Shown here: positions 42,715 to 51,463 of the stretch, in pieces
Layout of the letters: every line of letters starts with the position of its first letter
Numbering within the stretch: the first letter of the stretch is position 1
Assembly (NCBI GenBank): GCA_964429235.1
Contig: CAYSAQ010000010.1
Span: forward strand, 1-64,000
Length of the DNA stretch: 64,000 nucleotides
Direction: 5' to 3'
From: CAYSAQ01 sp964429235
GTDB taxonomy: Bacteria; Margulisbacteria; Riflemargulisbacteria; GWF2-35-9; DYQY01
Notes under the pieces: model-generated
What the model was told of the DNA's origin: nothing
The model's input: only the letters and a program-made list of their open reading frames with translations
Databases searched by the model: none
Translations under genes and position numbers: made by a program

Positions 42715-43542
42715 TTATTGTAGTTTTTTCTTCTTTTCAGTGATATCAAGATAATTTTCGTTTGTACTTATTTTGTTGCCAGTCTTTTTTTCTAAGGCTC
42801 TTTTTGCATCTCCTGCAATTTTGCCACCATCCTTTGCATCTTTCTTAAGCTTATTAAAACCTTGAGAATTATCTGTTTGAGTTATTTCGGTTGTTGCTCT
42901 TTCACCAAGCATAGAAAAAATAAGTTCAAGATCAGTCATATGATCTCTTAGATTTTCTTTTTTTAATTTTTTCAACTCTTTATATTTACTCGGAGTCATA
43001 CCAAAAGTTGCTTTACTTATTTCAGCTGTTAAAATTGAATAATTTTGTTGATCTTTTACACCACGATTGCTCCACTCATCTGTAAGTTCTTCACGGATAG
43101 CGATACCTCTCATTCGTTTTTCAATCCAATTGGAGCTATAACCTTTTTCCTTATATAAAGCTCTTGTACGTTGAGTTGCTAGTTCAGGATCTTCAATTTC
43201 CTGTATTCTTTCGTAGCCTATTTTTGCTAGCCAACGTTTAAATGGTTCTGCTTTTGGTGAAGGGATTGATTGAATAATTCGAAAAATACCCTCTGTGTTT
43301 GCACAATCTGTTTTATATTTTTTCCCATCGATTGCTTCCAATTTAAGTCCGTGACAATTTGTCACGACCTCACTGCTGCTTGCATTTAATCGTTGTTTTA
43401 ATTTTCTCCAATATGCGCCAGCATTAGGGCTATCTGTTAATATCTCACAAACATCTATAACCGAAAACCACCACTCATTATTATGTATAGTTTTTCTAAT
43501 TTTTTCTTGTTGGAAAATTGCTATTTTATTATTTGTATCCAT
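42715..43542 (-). CDS. BRO-N domain protein (phage antirepressor-like)
   Basis: The 275-residue protein begins with a BRO N-terminal DNA-binding domain (IRKTIHNNEWWFSVIDVCEILTDSPNAGAYW... to about residue 100; FRIIQSIPSPKAEPFKRWLAKIG). A conserved helical part follows (LTDEWSNRGVKDQQNYSILTAEISKATFGMTPSKYKELKKL) and then a Lys-rich tail. Such proteins are frequent in phages, plasmids and bacterial accessory loci, with presumed regulatory roles. Its ATG overlaps the stop of a 36-codon upstream ORF (TAATG). Confidence 0.85.
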   Translation of the reverse strand: MDTNNKIAIFQQEKIRKTIHNNEWWFSVIDVCEILTDSPNAGAYWRKLKQRLNASSSEVVTNCHGLKLEAIDGKKYKTDCANTEGIFRIIQSIPSPKAEPFKRWLAKIGYERIQEIEDPELATQRTRALYKEKGYSSNWIEKRMRGIAIREELTDEWSNRGVKDQQNYSILTAEISKATFGMTPSKYKELKKLKKENLRDHMTDLELIFSMLGERATTEITQTDNSQGFNKLKKDAKDGGKIAGDAKRALEKKTGNKISTNENYLDITEKKKKLQ

Positions 43543-43652
43543 TATTTGCCCACACTTTTCTCAACAATTTCAACAATTGTGTTAGCTATTGTTTGATGGC
43601 CAAAATGGTTATCTTTTGTCTTAACTAAGGGTTTGTCTGATAAGAATCTCAT
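43542..43652 (-). pseudogene. 36-aa ORF resembling the start of a KAP P-loop NTPase
   Basis: The ORF encodes MRFLSDKPLVKTKDNHFGHQ followed by TIANTIVEIVEKSVGK. This resembles the first residues of KAP-family NTPases (SDKPL... then a segment ahead of the P-loop), but it ends before any Walker A motif. It may be a remnant or a short leader ORF for the BRO gene, since its TAA overlaps the BRO ATG. TATAAT (43664-43659) is 6 nt before its ATG, so it has an apparently live promoter. Confidence 0.5.
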
Positions 43653-43723
43653 ACTATTATTATACGTTATTTTGAGTTATCTCGAAATAACAAACAGCCA
43701 CTATCCTTTAATCCCCCTTTTTT

Positions 43724-43822
43724 TATATAGGATAAGCCTCATGTTTAAATTCATTCTGTTTTGGCTTTGTAATAAGGCTCCCTCGACATCTGGGTCTAGG
43801 CGGAGTTTGTGGTTATGGGTGG
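43724..43822. repeat. Direct repeat left of the lipase (beta-repeat gene remnant 3)
   Basis: Shares tatataggataa, ggctttgtaataaggctccctcg and a decayed beta-repeat gene start (tctaggcggagtttgtggttatgggtgg) with 44733-44837. On the minus strand the last part corresponds to codons for HKLRLDP of the beta-repeat protein. The 43653-43885 gap holds this unit and a partial CCCCC repeat. Confidence 0.7.
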
Positions 43823-43885
43823 TCCTCTAACATTTCAGAGAAAACTTACCCCCTATGTTATTCTTAAATATAAGGAGTAATTATT

Positions 43886-44701
43886 ATGATTGATAAAGAA
43901 CTATATAAAAAGTTATTAAAACCACCTGTTGCTCGAGCAGCATACAGTGACCGTACTGCTTGGCTAATGGCAGAACTAGCAAGGATTGCTTATATTGAAT
44001 TTGATTCCGAAGAATTTATTTCAGAAATAGAAAAACTTGAACTTACATTAATTAAAACCTTTGATAAAGGAGATACTCAGGCCTACATAGTAAAAAGAGA
44101 ATCAGAGAAGTTAGCAATACTCTCTTTTCGTGGAACTGAATTAACCTGTAAAGACATATTAGCTGACATGAAATTCAAATTTCGAGATGTTAATGGTGTA
44201 AAAATACATACTGGGTTTTATGATGCTTATATGGAAATTGCAAGTAGCATTAAGGATGAAATTAGCAAACTATCAGAATATAAATTATATATTACAGGAC
44301 ATTCATTAGGCGGTGCATTGGCGTTAGTTGCTACTAAATCGCTAAGCGCTGACAATATTGCTGCTTGTTATACCTATGGGAGCCCAAGAGTTGGAAAAAG
44401 CGAATTTGGGGATAGTATAAAAACACCTATATATAGGATAGTAAATAATTCAGACATAGTACCAAGATTGCCTTTCTTTTTTATTAATGGATATTCTCAT
44501 CATGGAGATATGAGGCACCTTACTATCTGCAACAAGGAATACACTAACCTAAGGTTATTATCTAACCCAGGTGTATTCAAAAGACTTTCAAGACAACTAA
44601 GAACTCTAACTTCTGATTGGAAAGCATTTATAAGCAATCATTCAAAACAAGAATATTGCGACAAGCTTAAACATTACGCTATTAGTAGATTAGATAAGTG
44701 A
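43886..44701 (+). CDS. Class 3 lipase (alpha/beta hydrolase)
   Basis: The 271-residue protein is a lipase_3 family member. The nucleophile serine is in YITGHSLGGALALVATKSL near residue 133. The catalytic Asp is in IVNNSDIVPRLPF near 191 and the His in YSHHGDMRHLTI near 206. The oxyanion segment is LSFRGTE near 73. No signal peptide is present, so it should be cytoplasmic, unlike most secreted lipases. AAGGAG precedes the ATG. It is the only plus-strand gene in the accessory region and is flanked by 100-bp direct repeats, consistent with an inserted cargo. A role as a phospholipase effector is conceivable but unsupported. Confidence 0.88.
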   Translation: MIDKELYKKLLKPPVARAAYSDRTAWLMAELARIAYIEFDSEEFISEIEKLELTLIKTFDKGDTQAYIVKRESEKLAILSFRGTELTCKDILADMKFKFRDVNGVKIHTGFYDAYMEIASSIKDEISKLSEYKLYITGHSLGGALALVATKSLSADNIAACYTYGSPRVGKSEFGDSIKTPIYRIVNNSDIVPRLPFFFINGYSHHGDMRHLTICNKEYTNLRLLSNPGVFKRLSRQLRTLTSDWKAFISNHSKQEYCDKLKHYAISRLDK

Positions 44702-44732
44702 TTTAATTGGGGAGCTGAAAGGCGCCTCTATA

Positions 44733-44837
44733 TATATAGGATAACGTCAGATATTCAAATATTTAAATTTACTCTTTTTGGCTTTGAAATAAGGCTCCCT
44801 CGCTATGTGGGTCAAGGCGGAGCTTGTGTTTATGGGT
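44733..44837. repeat. Direct repeat right of the lipase (beta-repeat gene remnant 4)
   Basis: Counterpart of 43724-43822, with ggctttgaaataaggctccctcg and gtcaaggcggagcttgtgtttatggg. The homology continues as tgtttaattataatatg into the SLATT gene, whose stop codon lies in the old TATAAT promoter text. A related AT-rich fragment occurs at 53921-53951. Confidence 0.7.
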
Positions 44838-44846
44838 AGTTATTGT

Positions 44847-45461
44847 TTAATTATAATATGTTTTTATTTTAACATCTATTGGTTTATCAATAGATTCCTT
44901 TTCTTCAATTTTAGGTATACGATCAGAAATTTTCATAGATAACTGCTCTTTGTCAGTCTCATAAGCTCCTTCTCCTTTATTTATTCCCCTCTTTGCAATT
45001 TGATAAGCAATCCATGTGATTTGTGGAGAGTATTGATTCAATTGATTTTTTTGAAAAGAAAAATGTTTTAATTTCTCTGTAAGTAAGGCTTCAGAGTCTC
45101 CTTGCCAGCAATTTATGGTCCTAAATATCCTTACATCATTTAATAATGCATCATAGCTATTTCCAGCGTTTAAATGGGTACTAGCTCTCTCATTTGGATT
45201 TAAAAAAGTAATAATTGCTGAAAGAATTGCCACTATAAAGGAAAAAATAGCTGCAAGTAATGAGAAGTCTTTAATAAAAGTACTACCAGCGCCTACTGAT
45301 AAAATCACCATGGGGATGCCAATAATTAAATGAAAATTTGTCCAAATATGAGCTGCTACAAAGTGACCTTTAGATGAATATAAACAGGCTTCTTCTATTC
45401 GAGAACCTTCTTTTATTATTTCAATAAATGCTTTTGATTCAGCTGCTTCATTTGTTTCCAT
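44847..45461 (-). CDS. SLATT-domain two-transmembrane effector (CBASS)
   Basis: The 204-residue protein has a cytoplasmic N-terminal helix and two adjacent membrane helices (about residues 42-62 and 67-88). A SLATT-type cytosolic part follows, with NPNERASTHLNAGNSYDALLNDVRIFRTI near 90-118. SLATT proteins are predicted pore-forming effectors of nucleotide-signal systems. The gene follows the CD-NTase by 19 bp with GGAGGTG before its ATG. Together they form a compact type I CBASS in which a cyclic nucleotide would trigger membrane permeabilisation. The direct trigger is inferred. Confidence 0.85.
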   Translation of the reverse strand: METNEAAESKAFIEIIKEGSRIEEACLYSSKGHFVAAHIWTNFHLIIGIPMVILSVGAGSTFIKDFSLLAAIFSFIVAILSAIITFLNPNERASTHLNAGNSYDALLNDVRIFRTINCWQGDSEALLTEKLKHFSFQKNQLNQYSPQITWIAYQIAKRGINKGEGAYETDKEQLSMKISDRIPKIEEKESIDKPIDVKIKTYYN

Positions 45462-45480
45462 GATTCACCTCCAACAATTT

Positions 45481-46362
45481 TTACCCATAAGATGGGAAAT
45501 AGTTTCCAAAAATTTCTTTCCACTTGATAAAAGAATCTCTTGTATAACCTCTACGCTCGTAGTCTTCTGCATTTATAGCAGACTCATAGGCAGATTGTAT
45601 TAACGATACTGCTTTGTTAATTTTATTTTGGGTATTAATATACGATCCAACATCTCCTGCATAACCAGCAGGATCAGGATTTTTATTAGTAATTTTTTCT
45701 CGTGCTTTATCTATAAAAAACCTAAATCCGGAAGGGAAATCTGAAATTGTTACATCTTTCAATATATCTAGTGCTAGAACTTCTAAATGAAAGGACTGAA
45801 AAAACCCGCCTTTGTTTTTATTCCAACTTTTAATCATTTTTATTAAAGGAATGAACTTCCCGTCATGCAAAGAATTTGCTGAGCTAACTAATTCAACATG
45901 TTTTTTAGGATTTGTTGCTATCCATGACTGATGGATTGAATTTGGAATCAGAAAACCACCACCTTCTCGGTAAAAAGAAGGCACTACATCTACTTTGAAA
46001 TCAGTAAATACTATAGTAACTGCTTGTCCGTTTCTGCTAATACTTGGCGTTTTTGTATAAGTCTTCTTTAAAGTTCTCTTTACTAAGTCTAGCAGCCCTG
46101 CTTGGCCATTATTTTGACCATTATATTTGTAAAAGTCAGTAGAGCTTAAAACTATAAACATATCGATATCTGCATCTCCTAGTGGAGCGATCATAGTTTT
46201 TCTTGAATATGATCCTGTTAGAAAAGAATCTAAAACATTCAGTCCACTATCAAGCACTTCTCTAACATTTTTCTGTCTTGTTGAAACAGTCTGTGTCTGC
46301 AATCCGGTAATTTCAAGATTGGTTTTTAATGTATTGAATGCTTGAGTAATCGTTGTTGTCAT
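45481..46362 (-). CDS. CD-NTase / SMODS nucleotide cyclase (CBASS)
   Basis: The 293-residue nucleotidyltransferase has LTGSYSRKTMIAPLGDADID near residue 47 (GS motif and the metal-binding DxD) and the third acid in DFKVDVVPSF near 112. The C-terminal helical part includes KFIPLIKMIKSWNK near 155. This is the oligonucleotide cyclase pattern of CBASS defence. No Cap2/Cap3 ubiquitin-like genes accompany it, so a minimal type I system is inferred. It starts 8 bp after hsdR and is evidently part of the restriction operon. The nucleotide product cannot be predicted. Confidence 0.88.
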   Translation of the reverse strand: MTTTITQAFNTLKTNLEITGLQTQTVSTRQKNVREVLDSGLNVLDSFLTGSYSRKTMIAPLGDADIDMFIVLSSTDFYKYNGQNNGQAGLLDLVKRTLKKTYTKTPSISRNGQAVTIVFTDFKVDVVPSFYREGGGFLIPNSIHQSWIATNPKKHVELVSSANSLHDGKFIPLIKMIKSWNKNKGGFFQSFHLEVLALDILKDVTISDFPSGFRFFIDKAREKITNKNPDPAGYAGDVGSYINTQNKINKAVSLIQSAYESAINAEDYERRGYTRDSFIKWKEIFGNYFPSYG

Positions 46363-46370
46363 ATCTAATC

Positions 46371-49300
46371 TTACCCCGCCTTTAATCCCTTATCTAACAA
46401 ATCATAAATAATATGTGCAAAAGATTTCTTAACTCTTTCATCACTAAGTACTTGAGTAGCTAAGTTTTGATGAACATCTAGACTATCAATAACTGCATCA
46501 TTAATAGCATCATTAAAGCTTCCCATCATTGCATGTTCTTTAGTATTATTTTTAACTTGCTCAACAACGGTATTATTTTCCATAACTTTATCCCTAATTG
46601 TTCTTGCATAGTTCAACATATCTTCATCAGTTAACTCTCCTGAAAACATAGCATTCATCACCTCAAGAATTTCAGTTAAGAACTCCTTCTTAGGGTCTCT
46701 AGCTATTCCACCACCAGGACTACCAGGCACTACAGCAATATCACCCTCTAATTTAATATCCTGTGCTTTTTGTTTATTTAGTTTGTAGCGAGTAAGCTCT
46801 ATACTTGAAATATCTATAGGGTCTTTTTCTTCTGTTGTCTTTAAGTTTGGAATTAATCCTTTAACAAATGCCCATAATTTTTCTAGGTCTTCATCCCCAT
46901 AATCTACTATCTGAGATAAAAACTCGTACATTCTAATAAATGTAATTAAATCTTTTTTGAACAACAACAACTCATCTTTATCTTCATTAGCTTCTTTTAA
47001 GTCTCTTTCACAATTAGTTATAGCTTTCTCATCACCACTAACCTTCATTCTTTTCAACTCAACCTGAATTGCTTTAATTCTAGTCAAAACATCTTTGTAT
47101 CGCCCCTTATATCGATCAGCAGCAGGCTTAAGCGCACTACTCATAGATGCTTGTGTGCCTTTAGGACTAAAAAAGGCTTCTGCATAATTTTCAACTTCTG
47201 TATTAGTAAATATCGAACTGTCTTCTATTTTAGTCTGCAAATCATAGATAATATTAGGGTCACTTACATCTTCTAGCTCAGTTGTTTTGTAATAAGGTTC
47301 AAAAGATTCTTTTATCTCTTCTATATCATTAACAAAATCCAAAATAAAAGTCTGATTCTTCCCTGGGTAAATCCTATTCAGCCTTGATAAAGTCTGTACA
47401 CAATCAACACCACCTAACTTCTTATCAACATACATAGCACAGAGTTTAGGTTGGTCGAACCCAGTTTGGAATTTATTCGCAACTAACATTACTTGATAGT
47501 CATCACTATCAAATGCTTTGCGCATGTCTCTACCTTTAAGCGCAGGGTTCATATTATGTTCGGTATATTCCTTGCTTAACCCTTCAATATCGTCCATTAT
47601 CTTTCCTGAGAAAGCTACCATAGCTTCTATATTCTCAAGGTTATTTTCTTTAATATACTTATCAAATGCTAGTTTGTATCTAACTGCTGATTTTCGACTA
47701 GAAGTAACCACCATTGCTTTTGCCTGTCCATCTAGCATTGAGCTAATGTATCTATTAAAGTGGTCAATAATTATCTGAACTTTCTGAGAGATATTATAAG
47801 GGTGAATATTCAGCCATTGAGCTATCTTAGCTTTAGCTCTCTTGGACTCAACTTCTTCGTCACTATTAGGATTACTATGCTCAAGCTTATAGTACATCTT
47901 ATATGTGGTATAGCCCTTAAGAACATCAAGTATAAAGCCTTCGTCTATTGCCTGTCTCATTGTATAAAGGTGAAAAGCCCTTGGTTTATTATCTACAGCT
48001 GGTGGTCTTGTAGCATCTGGCAAAGTCCCAAACATTTCTATAGTCTTAGGCTTTGGAGTAGCCGTAAAAGCATAGAAGCTTAGATTATCATTATTTGCTC
48101 TAGCTTCTAATGAGGCAACAATAACATCTTCTGCTGTTATTTCTTCACCTTCTTCAATCTGTTCAGCTGTTAATACTTCTTTGAGTTTCTTAGCTGTAGA
48201 CCCACTTTGAGATGAATGTGCTTCATCAGCAATAATTGCATATGTATTTTCTTTCAAAGTAGTTCTTTCTTGGATAGCATCAAGGACAAAAGGAAATGTC
48301 TGTATTGTCGTTATAATTATCTTAGCTCCACGCTCTAAAGCATCTGCTAATTGTTCCGACTTAGATTCATTAGTTCCTTCTCTACTGATACCAACAACAA
48401 CACCTTCTTTATGCTCAAAGCTTGAGATAGTTTCCTGAAGCTGATTATCCAAAACAGTTCTATCAGTAATAACGATAACTGAATTAAAAATAACATCACC
48501 TTGATTATTATGCAGAGATGATAGTTGGTGAGCCAACCATGCTATTGAGTTTGACTTACCGCTACCTGCTGAATGCTGAATTAAATAATTTCTTCCTGCC
48601 CCTTTTTTACTATCAGCTAATAGTTCTCTAACTACATCTAACTGTTGGTACCTAGGAAAGATCATTGTTTCGCTCTTATATTTTCTGCCTTTGAAATCTT
48701 CTTTCTCTTTCACTTCAAGATGAATGTATCTAGATAAGATATTCATCAAAGTATCTTTCTGGAAAATATCTTCCCAAAGATATGATGTTGCATATCCTTT
48801 ATCATTTGGGGGGTTCCCAGCACTACCATCTGCTTGTCCTTTATTAAATGGCAAGAAAAACGTCTTTGTCCCTGCTAGTTTTGTTGTCATATATACTTCA
48901 TCTGTACTTACAGCAAAATGAACCAATGCTCTTTTCTTAAACTCAAGAAGAGGTTCTCCTTTAGGTGCTCTATCATACTTATATTGCTTAATAGCGTCTT
49001 GTACATTCTGAGTAAAATCTGTCTTTAGCTCTAAAGTTGCAATTGGTAGTCCATTTAAAAACAAGACTATATCTATGGAGTTCTGCTTGTTTTCTGAATA
49101 ATGCACTTGTCTTACAACTCTTAAAACATTTGCATCATAACGTTCTTGTGTCTCTTGGTTAGGTAATTCTGGTTTAAATTGGCATAACTTAAATTTAGCA
49201 CCAATGTGTTTAAGCTCATTCCTCAGATAATGTAGTGTTCCATATTTATCTAACTCTTTAGCAACATGTTTTAGCAAGACGTCATTAGTCTTTACTCCTT

Positions 49301-49490
49301 CACGTTTTTGCATCTTTTCATAAGCTTCTGGTTGAGTAAGTGTGATATATCCAATAAGGTCATCTGGATAAAGTGCTAATTCTCTATTGTAATGCTCGTC
49401 ATGTCCTTCAGCCCAATCGCCAGTTGATAATAAATATTCTACTATTTCTGCTTCAAATACGTTTTCTTTATGTTTACTATGTATGCTCAT
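46371..49490 (-). CDS. hsdR: Type I restriction enzyme HsdR
   Basis: The 1039-residue motor-nuclease subunit cleaves unmodified DNA after ATP-driven translocation. The nuclease domain has DIVLFLNGLPIATLELKTD near residue 158 (PD-(D/E)XK: Asp, then E-x-K). The SF2 helicase has Walker A IQHSAGSGKSNSIAWL near 294 and DEAH in AIIADEAHSSQSG near 417. The translocase motif QTLSRLNRIYPGKNQTFILD lies near 697, and a helical C-terminal HsdM-contact region follows. All key residues look intact. The start directly abuts the T5orf172 stop. Confidence 0.96.
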   Translation of the reverse strand: MSIHSKHKENVFEAEIVEYLLSTGDWAEGHDEHYNRELALYPDDLIGYITLTQPEAYEKMQKREGVKTNDVLLKHVAKELDKYGTLHYLRNELKHIGAKFKLCQFKPELPNQETQERYDANVLRVVRQVHYSENKQNSIDIVLFLNGLPIATLELKTDFTQNVQDAIKQYKYDRAPKGEPLLEFKKRALVHFAVSTDEVYMTTKLAGTKTFFLPFNKGQADGSAGNPPNDKGYATSYLWEDIFQKDTLMNILSRYIHLEVKEKEDFKGRKYKSETMIFPRYQQLDVVRELLADSKKGAGRNYLIQHSAGSGKSNSIAWLAHQLSSLHNNQGDVIFNSVIVITDRTVLDNQLQETISSFEHKEGVVVGISREGTNESKSEQLADALERGAKIIITTIQTFPFVLDAIQERTTLKENTYAIIADEAHSSQSGSTAKKLKEVLTAEQIEEGEEITAEDVIVASLEARANNDNLSFYAFTATPKPKTIEMFGTLPDATRPPAVDNKPRAFHLYTMRQAIDEGFILDVLKGYTTYKMYYKLEHSNPNSDEEVESKRAKAKIAQWLNIHPYNISQKVQIIIDHFNRYISSMLDGQAKAMVVTSSRKSAVRYKLAFDKYIKENNLENIEAMVAFSGKIMDDIEGLSKEYTEHNMNPALKGRDMRKAFDSDDYQVMLVANKFQTGFDQPKLCAMYVDKKLGGVDCVQTLSRLNRIYPGKNQTFILDFVNDIEEIKESFEPYYKTTELEDVSDPNIIYDLQTKIEDSSIFTNTEVENYAEAFFSPKGTQASMSSALKPAADRYKGRYKDVLTRIKAIQVELKRMKVSGDEKAITNCERDLKEANEDKDELLLFKKDLITFIRMYEFLSQIVDYGDEDLEKLWAFVKGLIPNLKTTEEKDPIDISSIELTRYKLNKQKAQDIKLEGDIAVVPGSPGGGIARDPKKEFLTEILEVMNAMFSGELTDEDMLNYARTIRDKVMENNTVVEQVKNNTKEHAMMGSFNDAINDAVIDSLDVHQNLATQVLSDERVKKSFAHIIYDLLDKGLKAG

Positions 49491-50108
49491 TTAATCCTCT
49501 TCTCGACTATGGGTTTCCTCATATATATCTTTTAATGTTTTTCCTTCATACACCCAATAAGGTGTAGGCTGAATACTATAATCCAACTCTTTAATCGTTC
49601 TAGTTGCTTTGGTTAAACTCATGATTTCATCATTAAAGGATATCTTACGATCATTAATAACCTTAACCTGAATGGACTCATCTTCAACATATACCAATAT
49701 TGCATCTTCAGGAATACTCATTTCCGAAAAGTTAAGAACAGGTCTTTTTTTCTTGTTAGCAGAGTTTCTCTCAACCTCTGTAATGTTTTTATTTAATTCT
49801 GCTTCAATTCGAGGTGTAACATCATTTGTGCCAATAACCTTTAATATCGCTATTGCTTGCTCAGGCGATATCTCAAAGAATTCTCTTTTTGGATTAACTC
49901 GTGAGGGCTCAAAAGCTATATGCAATGCTTTCTCTACATTACTACAATCTGCTACTTCTACAGCATACTCACACTTAAAAGGAAGTGGTACTCCTGTAGA
50001 ATACAATTGTGACATTCGATATTCAACATCACTTTGAGTAGTTTTACCAATCTTTACCATGCTTGGCATTGCTGGATTAGTTAATACATATACAATTTGG
50101 TTTTCCAT
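49491..50108 (-). CDS. GIY-YIG family T5orf172-domain protein
   Basis: The 205-residue protein has a T5orf172/GIY-YIG-like N-terminal domain (IVYVLTNPAMPSMVKIGKT, residues 5-23; ALHIAFEPSRVNPKREFFEIS near 62-82). The C-terminal region is of unknown fold. The family is a GIY-YIG nuclease relative often encoded within type I restriction loci, with undetermined function. Its ATG overlaps the hsdS stop (TAATG) and its stop abuts the hsdR start, so it is translated as part of the hsd operon. Confidence 0.85.
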   Translation of the reverse strand: MENQIVYVLTNPAMPSMVKIGKTTQSDVEYRMSQLYSTGVPLPFKCEYAVEVADCSNVEKALHIAFEPSRVNPKREFFEISPEQAIAILKVIGTNDVTPRIEAELNKNITEVERNSANKKKRPVLNFSEMSIPEDAILVYVEDESIQVKVINDRKISFNDEIMSLTKATRTIKELDYSIQPTPYWVYEGKTLKDIYEETHSREED

Positions 50109-51463
50109 TATGCTGCCTCCCTAACATCAATCTTACCAGTAACCGCAGCAGATATTAATGCTGTACGTTTTTCTTTTAATAATTCAATAGATTTTTCTGC
50201 TTTAGCAACAAGAGTGTCGATTTTAGTGGTTTTATCTTCTAAATAAATTGCTATCAATTGTTGTTCTTTAAAAGATGGTATTAATACATGTAATCTTTTT
50301 AGCAAGTCTTGCCCCAAAGAAGCTCTTGTAACTAAGTTCATTTCTTTTACAAAAAAACTTTGGCTATAGCCACTTCGGAATTGATATTTTGAGAAACTAG
50401 GAAATAAAGTGGAATTTAATTGCCTAAATCTTATTGTAAAACCAGAAAATGTTGCATCAGGTATGTTTTTCAAACAAGTAGATGCCATGCCAATATCATC
50501 AACAGTTTCAGATGTTCTAGTAAAAAACACATCTCCTCTTTTCACTGAATAAGCTAACCTATCTTCATTAGTAGAATTGGCTAATCCTTTAACTCTTTCT
50601 GGCAAACTATAATTATTATAAATATCTCCATAGTTTATAAAAGGGAGCCCTGAACCAAAATACTCAGCACCTTTACTGATCCCATTTTGAAGCAAGCCTA
50701 AATATCTAAGAGGCACTATTTCCCAATGCTCAGGAATTTCTCCCATCCAGGCAACCCCACTATCTTTCATCGGCACATTTGGATCAAGTCCTTTGGTAAC
50801 TGCATAAGAAATAACAGCTTGTCGTTTCTCTTTCAGTAACTTGATAAGTTTCTCTTGTTTAGAAATAAGGCTGTCAATTTTCCCGGTGTTTTTATCAAGG
50901 AAATCAGCAATCTTTTGTTGTTCTTGCAGGGCAGGAAATGGTATTTGAGATGAAGTATATTCATTTACTTTTAAATTTGGATAAGTTGTAGCAGATACCA
51001 TTTTTTGAATACGTGCACGAGTAAGACTAGACGTAAGTACGTTATAAATATAACTTGCATTTGCTTGTGATTTGGAAGGAATAACTTTCATTAAAAAATT
51101 ACTAAATATAAATGGTGGTGTATTTTTGTTTATTAATCCTGCTTTACCGCTAATTATATTTGTTGCAGAGCCACTTGATTTTACAACCAATATCTCATCA
51201 GTTTTGCAAATATATCGTTTTGATTCTGATTTAGTGAAACTCCGAATAGGCATTTTGGGCACATTAAATTTACCATTGGCATCAATTTGAGCTGTTGTTG
51301 CAACAGGGAATAACAGACCATTTTCTTCAGGATCATTGCCATAACAACCGCAGGTGTCAATTTTTGAAATAGTTTTTAGAGGCACTGTTTCCCAACAGTC
51401 CGGAATATCACCCAACCACTCAACACCACTATCCTTATAGCTTGGATATTTCTTATATTTCAT
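50108..51463 (-). CDS. hsdS: Type I restriction specificity subunit HsdS
   Basis: The 451-residue protein has two target-recognition domains, each introduced by a similar sequence (KDSGVEWLGDIPDCWETVPL at residue 10; KDSGVAWMGEIPEHWEIVPL near 232). Each is followed by a conserved coiled-coil spacer (QQKIADFLDKNTGKIDSLI near 183; QQLIAIYLEDKTTKIDTLV near 403). It determines the bipartite DNA target of both methylation and cleavage. It overlaps hsdM by 11 bp. The target sequence cannot be read from sequence alone. Confidence 0.95.
   Translation of the reverse strand: MKYKKYPSYKDSGVEWLGDIPDCWETVPLKTISKIDTCGCYGNDPEENGLLFPVATTAQIDANGKFNVPKMPIRSFTKSESKRYICKTDEILVVKSSGSATNIISGKAGLINKNTPPFIFSNFLMKVIPSKSQANASYIYNVLTSSLTRARIQKMVSATTYPNLKVNEYTSSQIPFPALQEQQKIADFLDKNTGKIDSLISKQEKLIKLLKEKRQAVISYAVTKGLDPNVPMKDSGVAWMGEIPEHWEIVPLRYLGLLQNGISKGAEYFGSGLPFINYGDIYNNYSLPERVKGLANSTNEDRLAYSVKRGDVFFTRTSETVDDIGMASTCLKNIPDATFSGFTIRFRQLNSTLFPSFSKYQFRSGYSQSFFVKEMNLVTRASLGQDLLKRLHVLIPSFKEQQLIAIYLEDKTTKIDTLVAKAEKSIELLKEKRTALISAAVTGKIDVREAA

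Noticed and set aside
39695..44856. Integron or IS-flanked composite transposon
   Set aside because: No integrase or transposase gene is present and the boundary repeats contain a protein-coding gene rather than attC-like sites or IS ends.
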